From an uncultured Opitutaceae bacterium (GTDB lineage: Bacteria; Verrucomicrobiota; Verrucomicrobiia; Opitutales; Opitutaceae): 32,281 nt of DNA. The translations under genes were made by a program, and so were the position numbers. Within the stretch, counting starts at the first letter, position 1; every line of letters begins with the position of its first letter. The notes beneath the pieces are model-generated. The model was given only the letters and a program-made list of their open reading frames with translations, was not told where the DNA came from and did not search any database. Location of the stretch: assembly GCA_903952145.1 (NCBI GenBank), contig CAJBES010000310.1, positions 1 through 32,281 on the forward strand. Direction: 5' to 3'. This document shows positions 23,685 through 31,528 of the stretch, one piece after another.

Positions 23685-25085
23685 TTAGCTGCGCGGGGCG
23701 GGTTCGACGGTGCGGTAGAACACCTGGTTGACGAGGAAGGTGAGGCCAAAGAGCGAGGCCAGGGTCCGGACGTTGCGCATGGCGCCCACCACTTCAGTGA
23801 CAGGGGAGGACCGGGTCTCGTGAACCTTCTTCAGGAGAATGCAACTAAGCATCGTGAACACCGGCATGACGACGAAGGCCGAGTGGTAGACCGTCAGGGG
23901 CGGCCAGCCGCGTGCGATGGCCCAGCTCAGCAGATTGCTGCCGGTGATGGGACCAAAGGCGGCGGCGAGGGACGAGAGTGAAACAAAGAGGGCCACCCCC
24001 ATGGTGCGTGCCTCCGGGGGCGTGAGCTTGAGCAGCAGGCCGAAGACCCCGACACCGTAGCCAGCGGAAAACATGCCGCCGGCGGCCAGCGGCACATACA
24101 GCAGCCAGATGTTCGCCGGAGTGATGAAGCACCAGATGGAATTAAATATCTGCCACAGAAAGAGGGAAACAATCATCACGGGAATATTGCCGTAGCGATC
24201 GCTCATCCGCCCCCACGCGGGAAAGGCGATGGCGGCGGCAAAGATGCCGGTCAGCAGCATGAAATTGGTCTGCGCCGCACTCAGGTGCAGCTCCTTGAAC
24301 ATGAAGACGGCGTAAAACGGGCCGAAGAGATTGACGCTGAAACCCATGAGCGCGGAGAAGGCGATGTAACGCATGTAGGTGCGGTCCCGCCACACCCGGC
24401 GGATCTGCTCGGGCCAGGGCGTCTCGGCACTGGCCGGCTTGCGGTCGGAGGTGAGGTGCATGCGGTGCTGGGAGAGGACCGAGACCGTGCGCATCGTGAT
24501 GGCCACGGCCAGCAGCATATGGAAGGCGAGGAGCGAGCCTTCAAACCAGGCCAGCACCCCGGAGGCGGCGAAGAGGAAGGCCAGCAGGGAAATGTAGAGC
24601 AGGCGGTTGCGACCACCAAAAAATTTACCACGCAGGCGGAGGGGGACGGCGCCCTGCATCCAACTGTTCCAAGCCACACCGTTGATGGCGGTGGAAAGGG
24701 CGATGATGGAGAAAATGACGATGAAAGTCGTCCGCGTGGCCGCATGATCCCCGGTCGGCACAAACGGCAGGACGGCGACAAAGGCGAGCCAGCCGGCCAC
24801 ATGCAGCCAAGCGCTGGCGATGCACAAGGCCCGGGCGGAGAGCCGTTGGGCAAGCATCGGCGTAAGCACGACTTGGAGAAAATTGAACCAGAAGGGCAGG
24901 GAAGTAATCAGCCCGTATGTCCGGGTGGAGAGCGCGAAGGTGCCGGTCAGCAGGGCGGCGATGACGGCGTTGCCGGGCGAGCTGAGCACGGTCAGGGGCA
25001 CCGCGGCGATGCCATCCAGGGTGCAGAGATTCAGATTGCTTCTGAGAGAGGGCCCGTGCCCCCGTTGGGCTGTTGTTGCGTCCAC
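23685..25085 (-). CDS. Major facilitator superfamily transporter
   Basis: A 466-residue inner-membrane transporter with about 12 hydrophobic segments spread through the protein, split by a central hydrophilic loop (about 208-235, around RKPASAETPWPEQIRR). The loop sequence GRMSDRYGNIPVMI, following a transmembrane helix in the second half, corresponds to the MFS signature G-x-x-x-D-R-x-G-R/N type motif between helices. Substrate cannot be read from the sequence; the downstream PfkB kinase makes a sugar plausible. GTG at 25083-25085 is the first in-frame start after a stop codon 3 codons upstream, and is accepted. It is divergent from the DNA glycosylase gene with only 25 bp between starts. 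Confidence 0.88.
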   Translation of the reverse strand: MDATTAQRGHGPSLRSNLNLCTLDGIAAVPLTVLSSPGNAVIAALLTGTFALSTRTYGLITSLPFWFNFLQVVLTPMLAQRLSARALCIASAWLHVAGWLAFVAVLPFVPTGDHAATRTTFIVIFSIIALSTAINGVAWNSWMQGAVPLRLRGKFFGGRNRLLYISLLAFLFAASGVLAWFEGSLLAFHMLLAVAITMRTVSVLSQHRMHLTSDRKPASAETPWPEQIRRVWRDRTYMRYIAFSALMGFSVNLFGPFYAVFMFKELHLSAAQTNFMLLTGIFAAAIAFPAWGRMSDRYGNIPVMIVSLFLWQIFNSIWCFITPANIWLLYVPLAAGGMFSAGYGVGVFGLLLKLTPPEARTMGVALFVSLSSLAAAFGPITGSNLLSWAIARGWPPLTVYHSAFVVMPVFTMLSCILLKKVHETRSSPVTEVVGAMRNVRTLASLFGLTFLVNQVFYRTVEPAPRS

Positions 25086-25110
25086 AGAGGGTTAGCGTAA
25101 ATCAGCGCGA

Positions 25111-25686
25111 ATGGCGAAAGTCATGCCCGAAATCATTTTATCTCAGCACTGGGAACAACGCGGCACTCTCCGGCACGCCCGCAACCTGCTGGGCAAATAT
25201 CTGGTGCGGACGGGTATAAATGGGTGCGGGCCGAGGATGATCACCGAGGTCGAGGCTTATGACGGAGAAAGGGATCTGGCCTGCCATGCCGCCCATGGCC
25301 GCTCGGTCCGCACGGAGGTGATGTATGGCCCCGGGGGGCATTGGTATGTTTATCTGTGCTACGGCCTGCACGAGATGCTGAACCTGGTGGTCGGACCGCC
25401 GGGCTGGCCGGCGGCGGTGCTTATCCGCGGGGTTGCCGGTATCTCCGGACCGGGACGATTGACCCGCAGATTCGCGATCACCCGCGGGTTGAACGGACGT
25501 CCGGCTGAGCCAGCGACGGGTTTGCATATCGAGGATCACGGTGTGCGGGTGCCGCCACGGCTGGTGCGCGCAAGCCCGCGGGTTGGCGTTGCCTATGCCG
25601 GGCCTGAGTGGGCCGAGAGACCGTGGCGCTTCACTTTTGATCCCGCAGCATTGCCTCCACCTCCCGGCGCACCATCGGCACAGTGA
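25111..25686 (+). CDS. DNA-3-methyladenine glycosylase (AAG/MPG family)
   Basis: A monofunctional base-excision-repair enzyme of the alkyladenine glycosylase family that excises 3-methyladenine, hypoxanthine and similar alkylated bases. The 191-residue protein shows RNLLGKYLV (early helix), ITEVEAYDGERDLACHAAHG with the catalytic Glu, TEVMYGPGGHWYVYLCYGLHEMLNLV split as GPGGHWYVYLCYG, and AVLIRG and GPGRLTR, all in the usual order. Met1 or Met5 could be the start. The last 56 bases (25631-25686) overlap, tail to tail, the end of the GT9 gene on the other strand. It is alone on the plus strand among minus-strand genes, divergent from the MFS gene. Confidence 0.94.
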   Translation: MAKVMPEIILSQHWEQRGTLRHARNLLGKYLVRTGINGCGPRMITEVEAYDGERDLACHAAHGRSVRTEVMYGPGGHWYVYLCYGLHEMLNLVVGPPGWPAAVLIRGVAGISGPGRLTRRFAITRGLNGRPAEPATGLHIEDHGVRVPPRLVRASPRVGVAYAGPEWAERPWRFTFDPAALPPPPGAPSAQ

Positions 25687-26503
25687 TATCGGTCAGCGAG
25701 CGGCCGGGACGGATAATTTTCACCTGTGGATGAGGTGGCGCCCACACGGCAGGGTCCGTGGGGCCGAAGAGCAACAGGCAGGGAATGCCGGCGGCAGCAG
25801 CGAGGTGACTGATGCCGGAGTCATGGCCGATAAACAGGCGGCATTGCGCCAACCGGTGAAGGAGTTGTTCAAGCGGCAGATGACGCCAGGGCTCACCCAC
25901 GCCGGCCATGACAGCTTCAGGCTCGGCTTCACCGCTGATGATGACCAGGGGCGAGCCGGCATCGCGGCCCAACCACTTCGCCAGACTCGCCCAGCGCTGG
26001 AGCGGCCAATTCTTGGCCGGCGCTCCGCTGCCGGGATGAAGTGCAATCTCCGAAGGGTTCGGACACGGCCGGGCCAGCAGGTGGGCATAGTTGCCGCCGG
26101 CGAGTCCCAGTTCCTGCAGAGGGGCACAGTAATGCGCCGCGGCGGGACCGATTTCAGGCAAGGCGGCGGTGGTCAGAAAAATCTGTGCGGGAGACAGCGG
26201 GAAATGCCGCCCCAGAGTTCGGTCCGGGTCCGGCCAGTAGTTGATGACAAGGTCGTAGCCGGCCAGGCGCGCCTGCAGGCCGGCCGGCAGGGCGGTGTCG
26301 GCATAAAGCGCACCCCAGATGCGGTCGTGCTGGGAGTCAACGCGATCGATCAGGCCGGTCTGGAGGCCAAGGGCAGCCGCGGTGGCATTGCCGACCAACT
26401 CGATCCGGGCGTGCGGCCAACGTTGCCGCAGCAGGGCGAGCGCCGGGAGGCTGACCAGAAAATCGCCGAGGGCGCCGCCCCTAAGAATGAGGATTTTTCG
26501 CAT
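25631..26503 (-). CDS. Glycosyltransferase family 9 (heptosyltransferase-like)
   Basis: A GT-B enzyme of the ADP-heptose:LPS heptosyltransferase family that would extend the LPS inner core on the cytoplasmic face of the inner membrane. It has 290 residues, shorter than the common 320-350. Motifs: ILRGGALGDFLVSLPAL at the N-terminus, ALHPGSGAPAKNWPLQRW, and FIGHDSGISHLAAAAGIPCLLLFGPTDPAVWAP, read in two parts (HDSGISHLAAAAG; LFGPTDPAVW), with the Asp/Ser/His donor-binding site. The start is MRKILILRGG at 26503; an open frame reaches 26623 but overlaps the preceding gene's coding tail. It overlaps DUF3108 by 23 bp, so translation is probably coupled. Confidence 0.88.
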   Translation of the reverse strand: MRKILILRGGALGDFLVSLPALALLRQRWPHARIELVGNATAAALGLQTGLIDRVDSQHDRIWGALYADTALPAGLQARLAGYDLVINYWPDPDRTLGRHFPLSPAQIFLTTAALPEIGPAAAHYCAPLQELGLAGGNYAHLLARPCPNPSEIALHPGSGAPAKNWPLQRWASLAKWLGRDAGSPLVIISGEAEPEAVMAGVGEPWRHLPLEQLLHRLAQCRLFIGHDSGISHLAAAAGIPCLLLFGPTDPAVWAPPHPQVKIIRPGRSLTDITVPMVRREVEAMLRDQK

Positions 26504-27314
26504 CCAATTCAGGAGCGGCGGACCCGGCCGGCCGGACCTCCGCTGCGTCTGACTCCGGCACGGGTTCGACGCGGTGATCGACCAGGGTGGCCACGCCTGC
26601 ACCGAACTTGAACTCGACCTCAAACTTCACGGGCAGGTTTTTCTCGTCCTGCGAAATCCACACGTGGACTGACGAGCCGCGCTTGAACATGCCCTTGGGC
26701 TCGGTCTTTTCCATCCGTGGAGTCAGGCGCAGGGTATTGAATGTGCCGAGCGGGGTCTGGATTTTCTCATAGGCGTCAGCATAAATCGTGAGCTCGTAAA
26801 AATCGTCGTCAAAAATGACCAGGGCGTCCTGCTTTTCACCTGGCTTGAGCTTCCAAGTGCGGGTCTGCATCAGGCTCATGATCAGTTCCATGGGATTGCC
26901 CTCAGGCAGGTCGAGTTCGGCACTGCGGTCGGGCCGGAGGGCGTTGACGTAGCTGGCCTTGCGCCGGACGTAGTCGAAAGCCAGCGCCTGGCGCGTTTGT
27001 TTCCGCTTGGAGAAACTTTCTTCGCTTGAGTTCAGGAGACGGCCGTCGCTCCGGCCAAACCAGGCTTCGCCGGTGGCGTCAAAAGGGAAGAAAGTGCGCA
27101 AAAATCCACGCGTGGCGGTGGTCGTGGTGATGCGGAGCTGCGGCTGTTCCCGGTTGGTTTCGTTCCGCGCGGCAATCGTGATTCTCCCCACGTTGGTGAA
27201 TAGGCCCCAACCAACGCGAAAAGTCATGACCTCGCCGTCGCTGAGGGCGAGGGGTGCGGCGCCGAACAAGGGCGCGAGGAGGACCGGGAAAATGACAAGC
27301 AGACGGAAGAACAT
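26481..27314 (-). CDS. Secreted DUF3108-type protein
   Basis: A 277-residue exported protein resembling the DUF3108 family (YfaP-like beta-rich periplasmic proteins of unknown role). Residues about 1-20 (MFFRLLVIFPVLLAPLFGAA) are a signal peptide with probable cleavage near 20. The body is beta-rich: DGEVMTFRVGWGLFTNVGRITI, where T-F-R-V-x-W-G-x-x is a typical N-terminal signature, LNSSEESFSKRKQTRQ, and near the end GTFNTLRLTPRMEKT, VHVWISQDEKNLPVKFEVEF. In other bacteria DUF3108 proteins occur close to envelope or lipid-A genes; here it shares a unit with GT9 and the MBL protein. The ATG at 27314 begins the signal peptide. Confidence 0.83.
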   Translation of the reverse strand: MFFRLLVIFPVLLAPLFGAAPLALSDGEVMTFRVGWGLFTNVGRITIAARNETNREQPQLRITTTTATRGFLRTFFPFDATGEAWFGRSDGRLLNSSEESFSKRKQTRQALAFDYVRRKASYVNALRPDRSAELDLPEGNPMELIMSLMQTRTWKLKPGEKQDALVIFDDDFYELTIYADAYEKIQTPLGTFNTLRLTPRMEKTEPKGMFKRGSSVHVWISQDEKNLPVKFEVEFKFGAGVATLVDHRVEPVPESDAAEVRPAGSAAPELDAKNPHS

Positions 27315-27339
27315 GGCGGGGAGACCGGGAAAATTGCGA

Positions 27340-28350
27340 TTAGTGCGGAACGGGCGAGCCTTTTGTGATTCCGAGGGGCAGCTCAAGCTGATTGGTCCGC
27401 CCCAAGGCCCATGCCTCGATGCCCCGGGTGCGTAGCTCGGCAGCAAATTCCCGGGCGAAGCCATGGACGGTGTAAACACGTTTCGGGCGCACCAGTGCGA
27501 CGAGTTTCAGCAGGTCGGGGAAATCGGCATGGTCGGAGAGCGGGAAGGCCGCGTCGCAGCGGTGGCGGTAGACCGCCCCGGGATCCAGCGCCCACCCGGA
27601 GATGACGGCGGTCCGGCGCGCCGGCAGATGCCGCAGGATACCCGGGCTGTTGTGCGGCGGCGGACAGATGACGATGTGCCCATTGGCCGCGCGGGGTTCA
27701 AATTCACCGTAGGCGGGGAAACGCATGCCAAACTCCTCGTAAACCCGGGTAAGCTGCAACGTTGCCGGGTGGAGCATCACCGGCACACCGGCTGGCGCGA
27801 GGGCGCGGAGCACCTCCTGGCTCTTGCCGAGGCTGTAACAAAAAAGCACCGGCACCACGCCGTCCGCCAGCGCCTGTTGACAAAATGCAATGACCCCGGC
27901 GATGACCGCGGCCTGCGGGGGAAAAGCATAACGGGGCAGGCCGAAGGTGGTTTCCATGATCAGCACATCGCTGGGGGGCGGGGCGCAGGTCTCGGCGGTG
28001 AGCCCCGGCTGCAGTTTGAAGTCGCCGGTGTAAAGCAGCGAGCCGTGGGCAGAGTGGATCTGGACCATGCTTGAGCCGAGAATATGGCCGGCCGGATGCA
28101 GCGTGATGGCTGACTCCGGGGTCAGGGGTTCCGTGCGTCCGAAGCGCAGCACGTGCTCGATGCGGCGGCCCGGCAGCCGGGCCCGCATGAGCCGCGCCGT
28201 GGGGGCCGAACACACTATCTCCCGGTGCCGGGCGACGTGGTCGGAATGCGCATGCGAAACCACGGCCCGGGCCGCCGCGCGGGGCGCGTCCAACCACCAC
28301 CCGATCTGGGGGAGCCAGATGCCATTCGAAGCCCGGACTTCCCAAGACAT
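27340..28350 (-). CDS. Beta-CASP MBL-fold exonuclease-like protein
   Basis: A 336-residue metallo-beta-lactamase protein of the beta-CASP type, closest in layout to the ligase-associated DNA exonuclease group. Metal motifs: HAHSDH at 33-38, HPAGHILGSS at 85-94 (metal His89), YTGDF with Asp110, and the later SDHADFPDLL and TVHGFAREF. These enzymes cut DNA or RNA ends in the cytosol. In many genomes the group sits beside an ATP-dependent ligase and an Lhr-like helicase; neither is in this window. It lies 25 bp upstream of DUF3108 on the same strand and 8 bp downstream of the AI-2E gene. Which nucleic acid is cut is not readable from sequence. Confidence 0.86.
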   Translation of the reverse strand: MSWEVRASNGIWLPQIGWWLDAPRAAARAVVSHAHSDHVARHREIVCSAPTARLMRARLPGRRIEHVLRFGRTEPLTPESAITLHPAGHILGSSMVQIHSAHGSLLYTGDFKLQPGLTAETCAPPPSDVLIMETTFGLPRYAFPPQAAVIAGVIAFCQQALADGVVPVLFCYSLGKSQEVLRALAPAGVPVMLHPATLQLTRVYEEFGMRFPAYGEFEPRAANGHIVICPPPHNSPGILRHLPARRTAVISGWALDPGAVYRHRCDAAFPLSDHADFPDLLKLVALVRPKRVYTVHGFAREFAAELRTRGIEAWALGRTNQLELPLGITKGSPVPH

Positions 28351-28358
28351 GGTGCGGC

Positions 28359-29510
28359 TCAGACGGCGGCGGCCGCGTTGAAATACTTGTGCCGGAGCAG
28401 ACGCCAGAGGGTGACGAAAAAGGCGGTGAGCGGGATCGCGAAAAGCATGCCCAGCACGCCGTCAAAGGCCGTGCCCCAGAAAAATATCGCCACGATGATC
28501 GTCAATGGATGCAGGCCGGTGCGGGCGCCCATGATCTTTGGGGTGAGAAACCAGCCCTCGATGTTTTGCACCACGATGCAGACCAGCAGGACAAGGCCGA
28601 TCAGGTGCCAGCCACCTTCCGGTTGGAAGAATGCGAGCGGCAGTGTGAGGATGAGTCCGAGGATGGTGCCGAGATAGGGCACGATATTGAGGAGGCCCAG
28701 CGTCAAACCGATGAAGAGGCCGAACTTCAAACCTACCACGGAAAATCCGATCGCCAGCAGGACCCCCATCAGCAGGCCGATGAGTAACTGGCCCCGGAAG
28801 AAGGAGACGACGATGCCGATAAACTCGCGGACCAGGAAAATAATGTCGGTGCGTGCGCTGCCGCCGAGGAAGGACAAGTGCTGCTCCAGATGGCGCGTAG
28901 GCTCGCTGCGCGACAGGAGGAAGAAAAAAAGATAGATGGGAATGATGGCCAGCTGAGCGGCGAAGGCGAAGACGCCCAGCACACTGCCGCCGGCGGCGCG
29001 GAGCGAGGGCAGCGCCTGGCTGATGACGCCCTTGAATTCGCCGCTGAGATTGTCGACAACTTGCCGCACGGCCGGGTTGGCCAGCTGCCGCTGCCCCAGG
29101 GCGATCCAACCGGGATAGTTGTGCTCCACGTAATCGCTGGCGCTCTGCCAGAAAACCGGCAGGTAGGCGATAAAAGCGATGAGCTGATCGATAAGGGTGG
29201 GAAGGATCAGCACCAGAGCGCCAGTGACCATGATCAGAAAGACGCCATAGAGCATGACGACCGCGAAGACCCGGCGGATACGCAGCCTGACCTCGAGCAG
29301 TTCGACCATGGGCCGGAGTATCAGCGCCAGCACGCCGGCGCACGCCAAGGGCCAGAGCACGCCTGAAAAATATCCCGCCAGGCGAGCGAGGGCAATGAAA
29401 GTGAGGATTAACAGCGCGCCCGCAGCGAGCAGGGCGAGCAGGGTCAGGGAAAAGCCGATGACGCGGCGCTGACTGTCATTCAGAAAGCGACTGACGGTGG
29501 CCTCGGGCAT
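28359..29510 (-). CDS. AI-2E family (UPF0118) membrane transporter
   Basis: A 383-residue integral membrane protein with about eight hydrophobic segments; family members include TqsA and other exporters of small molecules, and ions in some bacteria. Characteristic parts: N-terminal paired helices (VIGFSLTLLALLAAGALLIL), a large soluble central segment (about 120-180, DYVEHNYPGWIALGQRQL), and the late signature PYLGTILGLILTLPLA, IEGWFLTPKIMG and LHPLTIIVAIFFWG. Start at the ATG 29508-29510, which gives MPEATVSRFLND and no earlier coding sequence. It is 8 bp from the MBL gene and 76 bp from the TMTC-like gene upstream. Substrate unknown. Confidence 0.9.
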   Translation of the reverse strand: MPEATVSRFLNDSQRRVIGFSLTLLALLAAGALLILTFIALARLAGYFSGVLWPLACAGVLALILRPMVELLEVRLRIRRVFAVVMLYGVFLIMVTGALVLILPTLIDQLIAFIAYLPVFWQSASDYVEHNYPGWIALGQRQLANPAVRQVVDNLSGEFKGVISQALPSLRAAGGSVLGVFAFAAQLAIIPIYLFFFLLSRSEPTRHLEQHLSFLGGSARTDIIFLVREFIGIVVSFFRGQLLIGLLMGVLLAIGFSVVGLKFGLFIGLTLGLLNIVPYLGTILGLILTLPLAFFQPEGGWHLIGLVLLVCIVVQNIEGWFLTPKIMGARTGLHPLTIIVAIFFWGTAFDGVLGMLFAIPLTAFFVTLWRLLRHKYFNAAAAV

Positions 29511-29586
29511 GGGGGCAAGAGAGTGCGCTTGCGGCGGGTTGACCAGCCAAAACCCGGCGGATCGAGCCGGCGGGGAAACCCGGATC

Positions 29587-31488
29587 CTAGGGTGGGGCCG
29601 CGAGCAGTCGCTCGACGTGGCGCCGCGCCGCAGTCCAGTCGGGCCTGAGCCGGAGCGCGGTTTGCAGATGGTCAATCGCGGCGAGGCGTCGGTCGGGGTT
29701 GTTGAACCAGAGCAGGCCGAGGGCAAAATGCGCCTCGGCAAAATCAGGCCGCAGGCGGATGACAGTTTCAAATTCTGTGACAGCCTGTGCGCGGCGTTCG
29801 GGTGTTCTGGCGCAGGCAACGGCGAGGTTGTAATGTGCATCCGTGAAATCGGGACGCAGACGGATGGCCGTCTCGAAGTGAAGGATCGCCTCAGGCAGCC
29901 GGTCCGGCAGGCGGGAAAGCGCACTGCCAAGGTTGCAATGGGCTTCGGCAAACCGGGGATTGCCGCGGAGCGCAGCCTCAAATTGCGCGATGGCGCGGGG
30001 CAGTTGGGCGGGATCTTGGGCCAGCAGGTTTCCGAGATGATTGCGGGCCTCGGCAAAATCCGGCTGCAGGCCCAAAGCGATTTCGTATTCCGCAATGGCC
30101 CGGGCCCGGCGGTCTGGAATTTTCGCAAGCGTGTTGGCCAGGTTGAAGTGACCGTCCGCGAACTCTGGCCTGAGCCGGATCACCGCCTCGTAATGTCGCT
30201 CTGCTTCCGGCAGTCCGTCGGCGGACTGGCTGGCGAGATTGCCCAGATTGTTGTAGGCCAGCCAGCAATCCGGATTGCCGGCCAAGACCGCCCGATAGAG
30301 CGAGGGGGCATCCCGATAAATGTGGCTTTGCCGCCAAGTCAGGCCGCCCAGGATCAAAACCAGTCCCGCCTGCATGCCCCAGCGACCGGCCTTCGGAAAT
30401 CTGGCCGTCGCACGGGTGAGAATACCGGCGGCGGGCACAAGGACAGCGAGGCTCGCGAGATACTGGAAGTGGTCCGCCACATAGGAGAAGATGAAAGGGT
30501 AGACGTTGAGGAAGCCCAAGACCGGCAGAAGCGTGCCGCCGTAGATGAGCAGGGCGGCCAAAGGGCCGCGGTGCCGGCGTGCTCTCCAGCAAAAAGCCGC
30601 GGTCACACCCAAGACGGCGAGGGGGAAGAGATACTGCCAACCTGCCGCCGGATCCAGCGCCCAGCGGGGATAGATGAAGACAAGATCAACCGGCCAGAGC
30701 AGTTTGCTGAAATAGAAGCATAGCGCCCGGCCGGCCAGCAGACAACGCTGCACGAAGCTGAGGTCATAATCGGCGCCCTGCGCCCCGATGAAGGAATGCT
30801 CCATCCAGGCCGAAAACAGCCCTGCGCCTAGGCCCAAGGCCAGCCAGGGCAGCAAGGGGAACACATCGCGTCGCAGTTCCGGGCGGCCGCGCCGCCACCA
30901 GAAAAGAACCAGGAGCACGGCGGGGAGCGTTGCCGTCACGGTTTTGGTGAGCAGGGCCAGCAGGAAAAGCCCAAGGGCCGCGGCATAGGCGCGGTTCCGC
31001 CGCGACCGGTCGAAATCCAGATAGAGCAAAGCCGCCCCCAAATAGAGCACGGCGGACAGCGTGTTTTTTTGCTCACTGATCCAGGCGACCGACTCGACTG
31101 CCACGGGATGCAGCGCGAAAATCAGGCCCGCGAGGGCGGCCCCGGCCAGCCCAAGCCGCCGCACCAGCGCCACGACCAGGCAGGCGGCGACGGCATGCAG
31201 CAGCAGGTTGGTCAGATGATAACCGGTCACGGCATCGCCCCACAATCTGTGCTCCAGCCAGAATGCACTGTGGAGCAGCGGATAATATTGCTGGGTCGCG
31301 CCGACTTCGGTCCAGATGCGCCCGAGCCCCGCCAGGGAGCGCAATTCAGGTCGGGTGACATGCGCAGCGTCATCCCAGAGCAGGCCGCCGCGCAAGGCCG
31401 GCCAGTAGGCGAGCAAGACGAGCAGGAAAATCGCGGGCCCGATGAGGGCGCTGCGCAAGGTCTGGCGGCTCTGTTCCCGGGCGGTCAC
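29587..31488 (-). CDS. TMTC-like membrane glycosyltransferase with TPR tail
   Basis: A 633-residue protein joining an integral-membrane glycosyltransferase to tetratricopeptide repeats, the plan of TMTC/GT105-type proteins that O-glycosylate proteins from lipid-linked sugars. N-terminal half: about nine or more hydrophobic segments, the WDD motif (Asp39-Asp40) in LLWDDAAHV, the QYYPLL and ALHPVAVESVAWISEQKNTLS signature. Residues 409-618 are six 35-residue TPRs. The initiator is GTG at 31486-31488; no better start lies upstream. The gene is flanked by RND exporter (40 bp) and AI-2E (76 bp). The sugar and target protein are not readable. Homology with DUF1736 proteins and with PMT-type transferases should be considered. 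Confidence 0.84.
   Translation of the reverse strand: MTAREQSRQTLRSALIGPAIFLLVLLAYWPALRGGLLWDDAAHVTRPELRSLAGLGRIWTEVGATQQYYPLLHSAFWLEHRLWGDAVTGYHLTNLLLHAVAACLVVALVRRLGLAGAALAGLIFALHPVAVESVAWISEQKNTLSAVLYLGAALLYLDFDRSRRNRAYAAALGLFLLALLTKTVTATLPAVLLVLFWWRRGRPELRRDVFPLLPWLALGLGAGLFSAWMEHSFIGAQGADYDLSFVQRCLLAGRALCFYFSKLLWPVDLVFIYPRWALDPAAGWQYLFPLAVLGVTAAFCWRARRHRGPLAALLIYGGTLLPVLGFLNVYPFIFSYVADHFQYLASLAVLVPAAGILTRATARFPKAGRWGMQAGLVLILGGLTWRQSHIYRDAPSLYRAVLAGNPDCWLAYNNLGNLASQSADGLPEAERHYEAVIRLRPEFADGHFNLANTLAKIPDRRARAIAEYEIALGLQPDFAEARNHLGNLLAQDPAQLPRAIAQFEAALRGNPRFAEAHCNLGSALSRLPDRLPEAILHFETAIRLRPDFTDAHYNLAVACARTPERRAQAVTEFETVIRLRPDFAEAHFALGLLWFNNPDRRLAAIDHLQTALRLRPDWTAARRHVERLLAAPP
29635..30264 (-). 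repeat. Six 35-residue TPR repeats
   Basis: Six tandem repeats of exactly 35 residues (105 bp) end successively in RLRPEF, GLQPDF, RGNPRF, RLRPDF, RLRPDF and RLRPDW. Each has the TPR pattern (NLG/ALG at 7-8, A at 21, P at 33) but one residue more than the canonical 34, with a Pro/Asp-Arg stretch (for example IPDRRAR, LPDRLPE, TPERRAQ) in the A/B turn. Confidence 0.85.
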
Positions 31489-31528
31489 ATTAACGGGCTC
31501 CCCACAAAGTCACTGCACGGTCTCCGGC

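Noticed and set aside
29511-30128. Upstream extension of the AI-2E family frame
   Set aside because: It overlaps the TPR region of the neighbouring gene in another frame, with Ser/Pro/Arg-rich nonsense translation.
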